This document shows positions 1 to 16,600 of a stretch of 64,000 nt of DNA, one piece after another. The stretch is taken from contig CAUJGJ010000015.1 in assembly GCA_963170055.1 (NCBI GenBank), positions 124,001-188,000 on the forward strand. The letters run 5' to 3'. Origin of the DNA: Halisarca cf. caerulea. Its lineage: Eukaryota > Porifera > Demospongiae > Chondrillida > Halisarcidae. A program made the translations under genes and the position numbers. The notes beneath the pieces are model-generated. The model ran no database searches and was not told the DNA's origin. It saw only the letters and a list, made by a program, of their open reading frames with translations. The number at the start of each line of letters is the position of its first letter. Positions within the stretch are counted from its first letter, which is position 1.

Positions 1-3000
1 GGGCGTATTTGTGTAGTGTTGGATATGCTGGTGCTAATACCAATATTTGGCACTAGCACCACGCACATTCCCAGTGGACACACATGAAGTTTCTGAAGTG
101 CTGTGGGCGTATTTGTGTAGTGTTGGATATGCTGGTGCTAATACAAATATTTGGCACTAGCACCACGCACATTCCCAGTGGACACACATAACCTTTCTGA
201 AGTGCTGTGGGCGTATTTGTGTAGTGTTGGATATGCTGGTGCTAATACCAATATTTGGCACTAGCACCACGCACATTCCCAGTGGACACACATGACCTTT
301 CTGAAGTACTGTGGGCGTATTTGTGCAGTGTTGGATATGCTGGTGCTAATACCAATAGTTGGCACTAGCCCCACGCACATTCCCAGTGGACACACATGAC
401 CTTTCTGAAGTGCTGTGGGCGTATTTGTGTAATGTTGGATATGCTGGTGCTAATACGAATATTTGGCACTAGCAAGACGCACATTCTCAGTGGACACACA
501 TGTCCTTTCTGAAGTACTGTGGGCGTATTTGTGTAGTGTTGGATATGGTGGTGCTAATACCAATATTTGGCACTAGCACCACGCACATTCCAAGTGGACA
601 CACATTACCTTACTGAAGTTCTGTGGGCGTATTTGTGTAGTGTTGGATATGCTGGTGCTAATACCAATATTTGGCACTAGCCCCACGCACATTCCCGGTG
701 GACACACACGAAGTTTCTGAAGTGCTGTGGTCGTATTTGTGTAGTGTTGGATATGCTGGTGCTAATACGAATATTTGGCACTAGCACCACGCACATTCCC
801 AGTGGACACACATGACCTTACTGAAGTTCTGTGGGCGTATTTGTGTAGTATTTGATATGCTGGTGCTAATATGAATATTTGGCACTAGCCCCACGCACAT
901 TCCCTGTGGACACACATGAAGTTTCTGAAGTGCTGTGGGCGTATTTGTGTAGTGTTGGATATGCTGGTGCTAATACCAATATTTGGCACTAGCCCCACGC
1001 ACATTCCCAGTGGACACACATGACGTTTCTGAAGTGCTGTGGGCGTATTTGTGTAGTGTTGGATATGCTGGTGCTAATACCAATATTTGGCACTAACACC
1101 ACACACATTCCCAGTTGACACACATGACCTATCTGAAGTACTGTGGGCGTATTTGTGTAGTGTTGGCTATGCTGGTGCTAATACCAATATTTGGCACTAG
1201 CACCACGCACATTCCCAGTGGACACACATGAAGTTTCTGAAGTGCTGTGGGCGTATTTATGTAGTGTTGGATATGCTGGTGCTAATACCAATATTTGGCA
1301 CTAGCACCACGCACATTCCCAGTGGACACACATGAAGTTTCTGAAGTGCTGTGGGCGTATTTGTTTAGTGTTGGATATGGTGGTGCTAATACCAATATTT
1401 GGCACTAGCCCCACGCACATTCCCAGTGGACACACATGACGTTTCTGAAGTTCTGTGGGCGTATTTGTGTAGTGTTGGATATGCTGGTGCTAATACCAAT
1501 ATTTGGCACTAGCCCAACGCACATTCCCATTGGACACACATGACCTTACTGAAGTGCTGTGGGCGTATTTGTGTAGTGTTGGATATGCTGGTGCTAATAC
1601 CAATATTTGGCACTAGCCCCACGCACATTCCCGGTGGACACACATGAAGTTTCTGATGTGCTGTGGGCGTATTTGTGTAGTGTTGGATATGCTGGTGCTA
1701 ATACCAATATTTGGCACTAGCCCAACGCACATTCCCATTGGACACACATGACCTTACTGAAGTACTGTGGGCGTATTTGTGTAGTGTTGGATATGCTGGT
1801 GCTAATACCAATATTTGGCACTAGCCCCACGCACATTCCCGGTGGACACACATGAAGTTTCTGATGTGCTGTGGGCGTATTTGTGTAGTGTTGGATATGC
1901 TGGTGCTAATACCAATATTTGGCACTAGCCCCACGCACATTGCCGGTGGACACACATGAAGTTTCTGAAGTGCTGTGGGCGTATTTATGTAGTGTTGGAT
2001 ATGCTGGTGCTAATACCAATATTTGGCACTAGCACCACGCATATTCCCAGTGGACACACATTAAGTTTCTGAAGTGCTGTGGGCGTATTTGTGTAGTGTT
2101 GGATATGCTGGTGCTAATACCAATATTTGGCACTAGCACCACGCACATTCCCAGTGGACACACATGACCTTACTGAAGTTCTGTGGGCGTATTTGTGTAG
2201 TATTTGATATGCTGGTGCTAATATGAATATTTGGCACTAGCCCCACGCACATTCCCGGTGGACACACATGAAGTTTCTGAAGTGCTGTGGGCGTATTTGT
2301 GTAGTGTTGGATATGCTGGTGCTAATACCAATATTTGGCACTAGCCCCACGCACATTCCCAGTGGACACACATGACGTTTCTGAAGTGCTGTGGGCGTAT
2401 TTGTGTAGTGTTGGATATGCTGGTGCTAATACCAATATTTGGCACTAACACCACACACATTCCCAGTTGACACACATGACCTATCTGAAGTACTGTGGGC
2501 GTATTTGTGTAGTGTTGGCTATGCTGGTGCTAATACCAATATTTGGCACTAGCACCACGCACATTCCCAGTGGACACACATGAAGTTTCTGAAGTGCTGT
2601 GGGCGTATTTATGTAGTGTTGGATATGCTGGTGCTAATACCAATATTTGGCACTAGCACCACGCACATTCCCAGTGCACACACATGAAGTTTCTGAAGTG
2701 CTGTGGGCGTATTTGTTTAGTGTTGGATATGGTGGTGCTAATATGAATATTTGGCACTAGCACCACGCACATTCCCAGTGGACACACATGACCTTTCTGA
2801 AGTACTGTGGGCGTATTTGTGTAGTGTTGGATATGCTGGTGCTAATACCAATATTTGGCACTAGCACCACGCACATTCCCAGTGGACACTCATGACCTTT
2901 CTGAAGTGCTGTGGGCGTATTTGCGTAGTGTTGGATATGGTGGTGCTAATACCAATATTTGGCACTAGCACCACGCACATTCCCAGTGGGCACACATGAC

Positions 3001-6000
3001 GTTTCTGAAGTTCTGTGGGCGTATTTGTGTAGTGTTGGATATGCTGGTGCTAATACCAATATTTGGCACTAGCCCAACGCACATTCCCATTGGACACACA
3101 TGACCTTACTGAAGTGCTGTGGGCGTATTTGTGTAGTGTTGGATATGCTGGTGCTAATACCAATATTTGGCACTAGCCCCACGCACATTCCCGGTGGACA
3201 CACATGAAGTTTCTGATGTGCTGTGGGCGTATTTGTGTAGTGTTGGATATGCTGGTGCTAATACCAATATTTGGCACTAGCCCAACGCACATTCCCATTG
3301 GACACACATGACCTTACTGAAGTACTGTGGGCGTATTTGTGTAGTGTTGGATATGCTGGTGCTAATACCAATATTTGGCACTAGCCCCACGCACATTCCC
3401 GGTGGACACACATGAAGTTTCTGATGTGCTGTGGGCGTATTTGTGTAGTGTTGGATATGCTGGTGCTAATACCAATATTTGGCACTAGCCCCACGCACAT
3501 TGCCGGTGGACACACATGAAGTTTCTGAAGTGCTGTGGGCGTATTTATGTAGTGTTGGATATGCTGGTGCTAATACCAATATTTGGCACTAGCACCACGC
3601 ACATTCCCAGTGGACACACATGAAGTTTCTGAAGTGCTGTGGGCGTATTTGTGTAGTGTTGGATATGCTGGTGCTAATACCAATATTTGGCACTAGCCCC
3701 ACGCACATTCCCAGTGGACACACGAAGTTTCTTAAGTGCTGTGGGCGTATTTGTGTAGTGTTGGATATGCTGGTGCTAATACGAATATTTGGCACTAGCA
3801 CCACGCACATTCCCAGTGGGCACACATGACCTTTCTGAAGTACTGTGGGCGTATTTCTGTAGTGTTGGATATGCTGGTGCTAATGCCAATATTTGGCACT
3901 AGCACCACGCACTTTCCCAGTGGACACACATGACCTTTCTGAAGTACTGTGGGCGTATTTGTGCAGTGTTGGATATGCTGGTGCTAATACCAATATTTAG
4001 CACTAGCACCACGCACATTCCCAGTGGACACACATGAAGTTTCTGAAGTGCTGTGGGCGTATTTGTGTAATGTTGGATATGCTGGTGCTAATACCAATAT
4101 TTTGCTCTAGCACCACGCACATTCCCAATGGACACACATGAAGTTTCTTAACTGCTGTGGGCGTATTTGTGTAGTGTTGGATATGCTGGTGCTAAAACTA
4201 ATATTTGGCACTAGCACCACACACATTCCCAGTGGACACACATGAAGTTTCTTAAGTGCTGTGGGCGTATTTGTGTAGTGTTGGATATGCTGGTGCTAAA
4301 ACTAATATTTTTCACTAGCACCACACACATTCCCAGAGGACACACATGAAGTTTCTTAAGTGCTGTGGGCGTATTCGTGTAGTGTTGGATATGCTGGTGC
4401 TAATACCAATATTTGGCACTAGCACCACGCACATTCCCAGTGGAAACACATGAAGTTTATTAACTACTGTAGGAATATTTGTGTAGTGTTGGATATGCTG
4501 GTGCTAATACCAATATTTGGCACTAGCACCACGCACATTCCCAGTGGACTCACATGACCTTTCTGAAGTGCTGTTTGCGTATTTGTTTAGTGTTGGATAT
4601 GCTGCTGCTAATACCAATATTTGGCACTAACACCACGCACATTCCCAGTGGACACACATGAAGTTTCTGAAGTGCTGTGGGCGTATTTGTGTAGTGTTGG
4701 ATATGCTGGTGCTAATACGAATATTTGGCACTAGCACCACGCACATTCCCAGTGGGCACACATGACCTTTCTGAAGTACTGTGGGCGTATTTCTGTAGTG
4801 TTGGATATGCTGGTGCTAATGCCAATATTTGGCACTAGCACCACGCACTTTCCCAGTGGACACACATGACCTTTCTGAAGTACTGTGGGCGTATTTGTGC
4901 AGTGTTGGATATGCTGGTGCTAATACCAATATTTGGCACTAGCACCACGCACATTCCCAGTGGACACACATGAAGTTTCTGAAGTGCTGTGGGCGTATTT
5001 GTGTAATGTTGGATATGCTGGTGCTAATACGAATATTTGGCACTAGCACCACGCACATTCCCAGTGGACACTCATGACCTTTCTGAAGTACTGTGGGCGT
5101 ATTTGTGCAGTGTTGGATATGCTGGTGCTAATACCAATATTTGGCACTAGCACCACGCACATTCCCAGTGGACACACATGAAGTTTCTGAAGTGCTGTGG
5201 GCGTATTTGTGTAATGTTGGATATGCTGGTGCTAATACCAATATTTTGCTCTAGCACCACGCACATTCCCAATGGACACACATGAAGTTTCTTAACTGCT
5301 GTGGGCGTATTTGTGTAGTGTTGGATATGCTGGTGCTAATACCAATATTTGGCACTAGCACCACGCACATTCTGAGTGGACACACATTAAGTTTCTAAAG
5401 GGCTGTGGGTGCATTTGTGTAGTGTTGGATATGCTGGTGCTAAAACTAATATTTGGCACTAGCACCACACACATTCCCAGTGGACACACATGAAGTTTCT
5501 TAAGTGCTGTGGGCGTATTTGTGTAGTGTTGGATATGCTGGTGCTAAAACTAATATTTTTCACTAGCACCACACACATTCCCAGAGGACACACATGAAGT
5601 TTCTTAAGTGCTGTGGGCGTATTCGTGTAGTGTTGGATATGCTGGTGCTAATACCAATATTTGGCACTAGCACCACGCACATTCCCAGTGGACACACATG
5701 AAGTTTCTGAAGTGCTGTGGGCGTATTTGTGTAATGTTGGATATGCTGGTGCTAATACGAATATTTGGCACTAGCACCACGCACATTCCCAGTGGACACT
5801 CATGACCTTTCTGAAGTACTGTGGGCGTATTTGTGCAGTGTTGGATATGCTGGTGCTAATACCAATATTTAGCACTAGCACCACGCACATTCCCAGTGGA
5901 CACACATGAAGTTTCTGAAGTGCTGTGGGCGTATTTGTGTAATGTTGGATATGCTGGTGCTAATACCAATATTTTGCTCTAGCACCACGCACATTCCCAA

Positions 6001-7903
6001 TGGACACACATGAAGTTTCTTAACTGCTGTGGGCGTATTTGTGTAGTGTTGGATATGCTGGTGCTAAAACTAATATTTGGCACTAGCACCACACACATTC
6101 CCAGTGGACACACATGAAGTTTCTTAAGTGCTGTGGGCGTATTTGTGTAGTGTTGGATATGCTGGTGCTAAAACTAATATTTTTCACTAGCACCACACAC
6201 ATTCCCAGAGGACACACATGAAGTTTCTTAAGTGCTGTGGGCGTATTCGTGTAGTGTTGGATATGCTGGTGCTAATACCAATATTTGGCACTAGCACCAC
6301 GCACATTCCCAGTGGAAACACATGAAGTTTATTAACTACTGTAGGAATATTTGTGTAGTGTTGGATATGCTGGTGCTAATACCAATATTTGGCACTAGCA
6401 CCACGCACATTCCCAGTGGACTCACATGACCTTTCTGAAGTGCTGTGGGCGTATTTGTTTAGTGTTGGATATGCTGCTGCTAATACCAATATTTGGCACT
6501 AACACCACGCACATTCCCAGTGGACACACATGAAGTTTCTGAAGTGCTGTGGGCGTATTTGTGTAGTGTTGGATATGCTGGTGCTAATACCAATATTTAG
6601 CAATAGCACCACGCAGTTTCCCAGTGGACACTCATGAAGTTTCTTAACTACTGTAGGCGTATTTGTGTAGTGTTGGATATGCTGGTGCTAATACCAATAT
6701 TTGGCATTAGCACCACGCACATTCCCAGTGGACACACATGAAGTTTCTTAACTACTGTGGGCGTATTTGTGTAATGTTGGATATGCTGGTGCTAATACCA
6801 ATATTTGGCACTAGCACCACGCACATTCCCAGTGGACACACATGAAGTTTCTGAAAAGCTGTGGGCGTATTTGTGTAGTGTTGGATATGCTGGTGCTAAT
6901 ACCAATATTTGGCACTAGCACCACGCACATTCCCAGTGGACACACATGAAGTTTCTGATGCGCTGTGGGCGTATTTGTGTAATGTTGGATATGATGGTGC
7001 TAATACCAATATTCGGCACTAGCACCACGCACATTCCCAGTGGACACACATGAAGTTTCTGAAGTGCTGTGGGCGTATTTGTGTAATGTTGGATATGCTG
7101 GTGCTAATAGCAATATTTTGCACTAGCACCACGCACATTCCCAATGGACACACATGAAGTTTCTTAACTGCTGTGGGCGTATTTGTGTAGCGTTGGATAT
7201 GCTGGTGCTAATACCAATATTTGGCACTAGCACCACGCACATTCTGAGTGGACACACATTAAGTTTCTAAAGGGCTGTGGGTGCATTATTGTAGTGTTGG
7301 ATATGCTGGTGCTAAAACTAATATTTGGCACTAGCACCACACACATTCCCAGTGGACACACATGAAGTTTCTTAAGTGCTGTGCGTGCATTTGTGTAGTG
7401 TTGGATATGCTGGTGCTAAAACTAATATTTTTCACTTGCACCACACACATTCCCAGAGGACACACATGAAGTTTCTTAAGTGCTGTGGGCGTATTCGTGT
7501 AGTGTTGGATATGCTGGTGCTAATACCAATATTTGGCACTAGCACCACGCACATTCCCAGTGGAAACACATGAAGTTTATTAACTACTGTAGGAATATTT
7601 GTGTAGTGTTGGATATGCTGGTGCTAATACCAATATTTGGCACTAGCACCACGCACATTCCCAGTGGACTCACATGACCTTTCTGAAGTGCTGTGGGCGT
7701 ATTTGTTTAGTGTTGGATAAGCTGCTGCTAATACCAATATTTGGCACTAACACCACGCACATTCCCAGTGGACACACATGAAGTTTCTGAAGTGCTGTGG
7801 GCGTATTTGTGTAGTGTTGGATATGCTGGTGCTTATACCAATATTTAGCAATAGCACCGCGCAGTTTCCCAGTGGACACTCATGAAGTTTCTTAACTACT
7901 GTA

Positions 7904-10900
7904 GGCGTATTTGTGTAGTGTTGGATATGCTGGTGCTAATACCAATATTTGGCATTAGCACCACGCACATTCCCAGTGGACACACATGAAGTTTCTTAAC
8001 TACTGTGGGCGTATTTGTGTAATGTTGGATATGCTGGTGCTAATACCAATATTTGGCACTAGCACCACGCACATTCCCAGTGGACACACATGAAGTTTCT
8101 TAACTGCTGTGGGCGTTCTTGTGTAGTGTTGGATATGCTGGTGCTAATACCAATATTTGGCACTAGCACCACGCACATTCCCAGTGGACACACATGAAGT
8201 TTCTGAAAAGCTGTGGGCGTATTTGTGTAGTGTTGGATATGCTGGTGCTAATACCAATATTTGGCACTAGCACCACGCACATTCCCAGTGGACACACATG
8301 AAGTTTCTGAAGCGCTGTGGGCGTATTTGTGTAATGTTGGATATGATGGTGCTAATACCAATATTCGGCACTAGCACCACGCACATTCCCAGTGGACACA
8401 CATGAAGTTTCTGAAGTGCTGTGGGCGTATTTGTGTAATGTTGGATATGCTGGTGCTAATAGCAATATTTGGCACTAGCACCACGCACATTCCCAATGGA
8501 CACACATGAAGTTTCTTAACTGCTGTGGGCGTATTTGTGTAGCGTTGGATATGCTGGTGCTAATACCAATATTTGGCACTAGCACCACGCACATTCTGAG
8601 TGGACACACATTAAGTTTCTAAAGGGCTGTGGGTGCATTTGTGTAGTGTTGGATATGCTGGTGCTAAAACTAATATTTGGCACTAGCACCACACACATTC
8701 CCAGTGGACACACATGGAATTTCTTAAGTGCTGTGCGTGCATTTGTGTAGTGTTGGATATGCTGGTGCTAAAACTAATATTTTGCACTAGCACCACACAC
8801 ATTCCCAGCGGACACACATGAAGTTTCTTAAGTGCTGTGGGCGTATTCGTGTAGTGTTGGATATGCTGGTGCTAATACCAATATTTGGCACTAGCACCAC
8901 GCACATTCCCAGTGGACACACATGAAGTTTCTGAAGTGCTGTGGGCGTATTTGTGTAGTGTTGGATATGCTGGTGCGAATACCAATATTTGGCACTAGCA
9001 CCACGCACATTCCCAGTGGACACACATGAAGTTTCCGAAAAGGTGTGGGCGTATTTGTGTAGTGTTGGATATGCTGGTGCAAATACCAATATTTGGCACT
9101 AGCACCACGCACATTCCCAGTGGACACACATGAAGTTTCTGAAGCGCTGTGGGCGTATTTGTGTAATGTTGGATATGCTCGTGCTAATAGCAATATTTTG
9201 CACTAGCACCACGCACATTCCCAATGGACACACATGAAGTTTCTTAACTGCTGTGGACGTATTTGTGTAGCGTTGGATATGCTGGTGCTAATACCAATAT
9301 TTGGCACTAGCACCACGCACATTCTGAGTGGACACACATTAAGTTTCTAAAGGGCTGTGGGTGCATTTGTGTAGTGTTGGATATGCTGGTGCTAAAACTA
9401 ATATTTGGCACTAGCACCACACACATTCCCAGTGGACACACATGGAATTTCTTAAGTGCTGTGCGTGCATTTGTGTAGTGTTGGATATGCTGGTGCTAAA
9501 ACTAATATTTTTCACTAGCACCACACACATTCCCAGCGGACACACATGAAGTTTCTTAAGTGCTGTGGGCGTATTCGTGTAGTGTTGGATATGCTGGTGC
9601 TAATACCAATATTTGGCACTAGCACCACGCACATTCCCAGTGGACACACATGAAGTTTCTGAAGTGCTGTGGGCGTATTTGTGTAGTGTTGGATATGCTG
9701 GTGCGAATACCAATATTTGGCACTAGCACCACGCACATTCCCAGTGGACACACATGAAGTTTCTGAAGTACTGTGGGCGTATTTGTGTAGTGTTGGATAT
9801 GCTGGTGCCAATACCAATATTCGGCACTAGCACCACGCACATTCCCAGTGGACACACATGAAGTTTCTGAAGTGCTGTGGGCGTATTTGTGTAGTGTTGG
9901 ATATGCTGGTGCCAATACCAATATTTGGCACTAGCACCACGCACATTCCCAGTGGACACACATGAAGTTTCTGAAGTGCTGTGGGCGTATTTGTGTAGTG
10001 TTGGATATGCTGGTAAAAATATCAATATTTGGCAATAGCCCCACGCACATTCCCAGTGGACACACATGAAGTTTCTTAACGAATGCGGGCGTATTTGTGT
10101 AGTGTTGGATATGCTGGTGCTAATACCAATATTTGGCACTAGCCCCACGCACATTCCCAGTGGACACACATGAAGTTTCTGAAGTGCTGTGGGCGTATTT
10201 ATGTAGTGTTGGATATGCTGGTGCTAATACCAATATTTGGCACTAGCACCACGCAAATTCCCAGTGGACACACATGAAGTTTTTTAACTACTGTGGGCGT
10301 ATTTGTGTAATGTTGGATATGCTGGTGCTATTACCAATATTTGGCACTAGCACCACGCACATTCCCAGTGGACACACATGAAGTTTCTGAAGTGCTGTGG
10401 GCGTATATGTAAAGTGTTGGATATGCTGGTGCTAATACCAATATTTGGCACTAGCACCACGCACATTCCCATTGGACACACATGACCTTTCTGAAGTGCT
10501 GTGGGCGTATTTGTGTAGTGTTGGATATGCTGGTACCAATACCAATATTTGGCACTAGCACCACGCACATTCCCAGTGGACACACATGACCTTTCTGAAG
10601 TGCTGTGGACGTATTTGTGTAGTGTTGGATATGCTGGTAATAATAACAATATTTGGCAATAGCCCCACGCACATTCCCAGTGGACACACATGAAGTTTCT
10701 TAACGACTGCGGGCGTATTTGTGTAGTGTTGGATATGCTGGTGCTAATACAAATATTTGGCACTAGCCCCACGCACATTCCCAGTGGACACACATGAAGT
10801 TTCTGAAGTGCTGTGGGCGTATTTATGTAGTGTTGGATATGCTGGTGCTAATACCAATATTTGGCACTAGCACCACGCACATTCCCAGTGGACACACATG

Positions 10901-13623
10901 AAGTTTTTTAACTACTGTTGGCGTATTTATGTAATGTTGGATATGCTGGTGCTATTACCAATATTTGGCAATAGCACCACGCACATTCCCAGTGGACACA
11001 CATGAAGTTTCTGAAGTGCTGTGGGCGTATATGTAAAGTTTTGGATATGCTGGTGCTAATACCAATGTTAGGCACTAGCACCACGCACATTCCCAGTGGA
11101 CACACATGACCTTTCTGAAGTGCTGTGGGCGTATTTGTGTAGAGTTGGATATGCTTGTGCTAATACCAATATTTGGCACTAGCACCACGCACATTCCCAG
11201 TGGACACACATGAAGTTTCTGAAGTGCAGTGGGCGTCTTTGTGTAGTGTTGGATATGCTGGTAATAATAACAATATTTGGCAATAGCCCCACGCACATTC
11301 CCAGTGAACACACATGAAGATTCTGAAGTGCTGTGGGCGTATTTGTGTAGCGTTGGATATGGTGGTGCTAATACCAATATTTGGCACTAGCACCACACAC
11401 ATTCCCAGTGGACACACATGAAGTTTCTGATGTGCTGTGGGCGTATTTGTGTAGTGTTGGATATGCTGGTGCCAATTCTAATATTTGGCACTAGCACCAC
11501 GCACATTCCCAGTGGACACACATGACCTTTCTGAAGTTCTGCGGGCGTATTTGTGTAGTGTTGGATATGCTGGTGCTAATACCAATATTTGGTACTAGCA
11601 CCACGCATATTCCCAGTGGACACACGAGAAGTTTCTTAACTACTGTGGGCGTATTTATGTTATGTTGGATATGCTTGTGATAATACCAATATTTGGCACT
11701 AGCACCACACACATTCCCAGTGGACACACATGACCTTTCTGAAGTTCTGTGGGGGTATTTTTGTAGTGTTGGATATCCTGGTGCTAATACCAATATTTGT
11801 CACTAGCACCACGCACATTCCAAGTAGACACACATGACCTTTCTGAAGTGCTGTGGGCGTATTTGTGTAGTGTTGGATATGCTGGTGCTAATACCAATAT
11901 TTGGCACTAGCACCACGCACATTCCCAGTGGACACACATGAAGTTTCTGAAGTGCTGTAGGCGTATTTGTGTAGTGTTGGATATGCTGGTGCTAATACCA
12001 ATATTTGGCACTAGCACCACGAACATTCCCAGTGGACACACATAACCTTTCTGAAGTGCTGTGGACGTATTTGTGTAGTGTTGGATATGCTGGTGCTAAT
12101 ACCGATATTTGGCACTAGCACCACGCATATTCCCAGTAGTCACACATGAAGTTTGTGAAGTGGTGTGGGCGTACTTGTGTAGTGTTGGATATGCTGGTGC
12201 TAATACCAATATTTGGCACTAGCACCACGCACATTCCCAGTGGACACACATGAAGTTTCTGAAGTGCTGTGGGCGTACTTGTGTAGTGTTAGATATGCTG
12301 GTGCTAATACCAATATTTGGCACTAGCACCACGCACATTCCCAGTGGACACACATGACCTTTCTGAAGTGCTGTGGGCGTATTTGTGTAGTGTCGGATAT
12401 GCTGGTGCTAATACCAACATTTGGCACTAGCACCACGCACATTCCCAGTGGAAACACATGAAGTTTCTTAACTACTGTGGGCGTATTTGTGTAGTGTTGG
12501 ATATGCTGGTGCTAATACCAATATTTGGCACTAGCACCACGCACATTCCCAGTGGACACACATGAAGTTTATTAACTACTGTGGGCGTATTTGTGTAATG
12601 TTGGATATGCTGGTGCTAATACCAATATTTGGCACTAGCACCACGCACATTCCCAGTGGACACACATGAAGTTTCTGAAGTGCTGTGGGCGTATTTGTGT
12701 AGTGTTGGATATGCTGGTGCTAATACCAATATTTGGCACTAGCACCACGCACATTCCCAGTGGACACACATGAAGTTTCTGAAGTGCTGTGGGCGTATTT
12801 GTGTAGTGTTGGATATGCTGGTGCTAATACCAATATTGGGCACTAGGACCACGCACATTCCCAGTGGACACACATGAAGTTTCTTAACTACTGTGGGCGT
12901 ATTTGTGCAATGTTGGATATGCTGGTGCTAATACCAATATTTGGCACTAGCACCACGCACATTCCCAGTGGACACACATGACCTTTCTGAAGTGCTGTGG
13001 GCGTATTTGTGTAGTGTTGGATATGCTGGTGCTAATACCAATATTTGGCACTAGCACCACGCACATTCCCAGTGGACACACATGAAGTTTCTTAACTACT
13101 GTGGGCGAATTTGTGTAATGTTGGATATGCTGGTGCTAATACCAATATTTGGCACTAGCACCACGCACATTCCCAGTGGACACACATGAAGTTTCTGAAG
13201 TGCTGTGGGCGTACTTGTGTAGTGTTTGATATGCTGGTGCTAATACCAATATTTGGCACTAGCACCACGCACATTCCCAGTGGACACACATGACCTTTCT
13301 GAAGTGCTGTGGGCGTATTTGTGTAGTGTCGGATATGCTGGTGCTAATACCAACATTTGGCACTAGCACCACGCACATTCCCAGTGGAAACACATGAAGT
13401 TTCTTAACTACTGTGGGCGTATTTGTGTAGTGTTGGATATGCTGGTGCTAATACCAATATTTGGCACTAGCACCACGCACATTCCCAGTGGACACACATG
13501 AAGTTTATTAACTACTGTGGGCGTATTTGTGTAATGTTGGATATGCTGGTGCTAATACCAATATTTGGCACTAGCACCACGCACATTCCCAGTGGACACA
13601 CATGAAGTTTCTGAAGTGCTGTG
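7904..13623 (+). repeat. Higher-order satellite block, copy 1 (55 monomers)
   Basis: A 5720-bp stretch, exactly 55 x 104 bp, that is repeated almost letter for letter in the next 5.6 kb. Rare monomer variants keep their order in both copies: GGCATTAGC at 7953/13673, the GTAATAATAACAATATT form at 10637/16357, and CACACGAGAAG near 11622/17342. A difference I saw is CCCATTGG near 10468 where copy 2 has CCCAGTGG near 16188. The left edge is where similarity starts, after about 7903. Confidence 0.9.
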
Positions 13624-16600
13624 GGCGTATTTGTGTAGTGTTGGATATGCTGGTGCTAATACCAATATTTGGCATTAGCACCACGCACATTCCCAGTGGA
13701 CACACATGAAGTTTCTTAACTACTGTGGGCGTATTTGTGTAATGTTGGATATGCTGGTGCTAATACCAATATTTGGCACTAGCACCACGCACATTCCCAG
13801 TGGACACACATGAAGTTTCTTAACTGCTGTGGGCGTTCTTGTGTAGTGTTGGATATGCTGGTGCTAATACCAATATTTGGCACTAGCACCACGCACATTC
13901 CCAGTGGACACACATGAAGTTTCTGAAAAGCTGTGGGCGTATTTGTGTAGTGTTGGATATGCTGGTGCTAATACCAATATTTGGCACTAGCACCACGCAC
14001 ATTCCCAGTGGACACACATGAAGTTTCTGAAGCGCTGTGGGCGTATTTGTGTAATGTTGGATATGATGGTGCTAATACCAATATTCGGCACTAGCACCAC
14101 GCACATTCCCAGTGGACACACATGAAGTTTCTGAAGTGCTGTGGGCGTATTTGTGTAATGTTGGATATGCTGGTGCTAATAGCAATATTTGGCACTAGCA
14201 CCACGCACATTCCCAATGGACACACATGAAGTTTCTTAACTGCTGTGGGCGTATTTGTGTAGCGTTGGATATGCTGGTGCTAATACCAATATTTGGCACT
14301 AGCACCACGCACATTCTGAGTGGACACACATTAAGTTTCTAAAGGGCTGTGGGTGCATTTGTGTAGTGTTGGATATGCTGGTGCTAAAACTAATATTTGG
14401 CACTAGCACCACACACATTCCCAGTGGACACACATGGAATTTCTTAAGTGCTGTGCGTGCATTTGTGTAGTGTTGGATATGCTGGTGCTAAAACTAATAT
14501 TTTGCACTAGCACCACACACATTCCCAGCGGACACACATGAAGTTTCTTAAGTGCTGTGGGCGTATTCGTGTAGTGTTGGATATGCTGGTGCTAATACCA
14601 ATATTTGGCACTAGCACCACGCACATTCCCAGTGGACACACATGAAGTTTCTGAAGTGCTGTGGGCGTATTTGTGTAGTGTTGGATATGCTGGTGCGAAT
14701 ACCAATATTTGGCACTAGCACCACGCACATTCCCAGTGGACACACATGAAGTTTCCGAAAAGGTGTGGGCGTATTTGTGTAGTGTTGGATATGCTGGTGC
14801 AAATACCAATATTTGGCACTAGCACCACGCACATTCCCAGTGGACACACATGAAGTTTCTGAAGCGCTGTGGGCGTATTTGTGTAATGTTGGATATGCTC
14901 GTGCTAATAGCAATATTTTGCACTAGCACCACGCACATTCCCAATGGACACACATGAAGTTTCTTAACTGCTGTGGACGTATTTGTGTAGCGTTGGATAT
15001 GCTGGTGCTAATACCAATATTTGGCACTAGCACCACGCACATTCTGAGTGGACACACATTAAGTTTCTAAAGGGCTGTGGGTGCATTTGTGTAGTGTTGG
15101 ATATGCTGGTGCTAAAACTAATATTTGGCACTAGCACCACACACATTCCCAGTGGACACACATGGAATTTCTTAAGTGCTGTGCGTGCATTTGTGTAGTG
15201 TTGGATATGCTGGTGCTAAAACTAATATTTTTCACTAGCACCACACACATTCCCAGCGGACACACATGAAGTTTCTTAAGTGCTGTGGGCGTATTCGTGT
15301 AGTGTTGGATATGCTGGTGCTAATACCAATATTTGGCACTAGCACCACGCACATTCCCAGTGGACACACATGAAGTTTCTGAAGTGCTGTGGGCGTATTT
15401 GTGTAGTGTTGGATATGCTGGTGCGAATACCAATATTTGGCACTAGCACCACGCACATTCCCAGTGGACACACATGAAGTTTCTGAAGTACTGTGGGCGT
15501 ATTTGTGTAGTGTTGGATATGCTGGTGCCAATACCAATATTCGGCACTAGCACCACGCACATTCCCAGTGGACACACATGAAGTTTCTGAAGTGCTGTGG
15601 GCGTATTTGTGTAGTGTTGGATATGCTGGTGCCAATACCAATATTTGGCACTAGCACCACGCACATTCCCAGTGGACACACATGAAGTTTCTGAAGTGCT
15701 GTGGGCGTATTTGTGTAGTGTTGGATATGCTGGTAAAAATATCAATATTTGGCAATAGCCCCACGCACATTCCCAGTGGACACACATGAAGTTTCTTAAC
15801 GAATGCGGGCGTATTTGTGTAGTGTTGGATATGCTGGTGCTAATACCAATATTTGGCACTAGCCCCACGCACATTCCCAGTGGACACACATGAAGTTTCT
15901 GAAGTGCTGTGGGCGTATTTATGTAGTGTTGGATATGCTGGTGCTAATACCAATATTTGGCACTAGCACCACGCAAATTCCCAGTGGACACACATGAAGT
16001 TTTTTAACTACTGTGGGCGTATTTGTGTAATGTTGGATATGCTGGTGCTATTACCAATATTTGGCACTAGCACCACGCACATTCCCAGTGGACACACATG
16101 AAGTTTCTGAAGTGCTGTGGGCGTATATGTAAAGTGTTGGATATGCTGGTGCTAATACCAATATTTGGCACTAGCACCACGCACATTCCCAGTGGACACA
16201 CATGACCTTTCTGAAGTGCTGTGGGCGTATTTGTGTAGTGTTGGATATGCTGGTACCAATACCAATATTTGGCACTAGCACCACGCACATTCCCAGTGGA
16301 CACACATGACCTTTCTGAAGTGCTGTGGACGTATTTGTGTAGTGTTGGATATGCTGGTAATAATAACAATATTTGGCAATAGCCCCACGCACATTCCCAG
16401 TGGACACACATGAAGTTTCTTAACGACTGCGGGCGTATTTGTGTAGTGTTGGATATGCTGGTGCTAATACAAATATTTGGCACTAGCCCCACGCACATTC
16501 CCAGTGGACACACATGAAGTTTCTGAAGTGCTGTGGGCGTATTTATGTAGTGTTGGATATGCTGGTGCTAATACCAATATTTGGCACTAGCACCACGCAC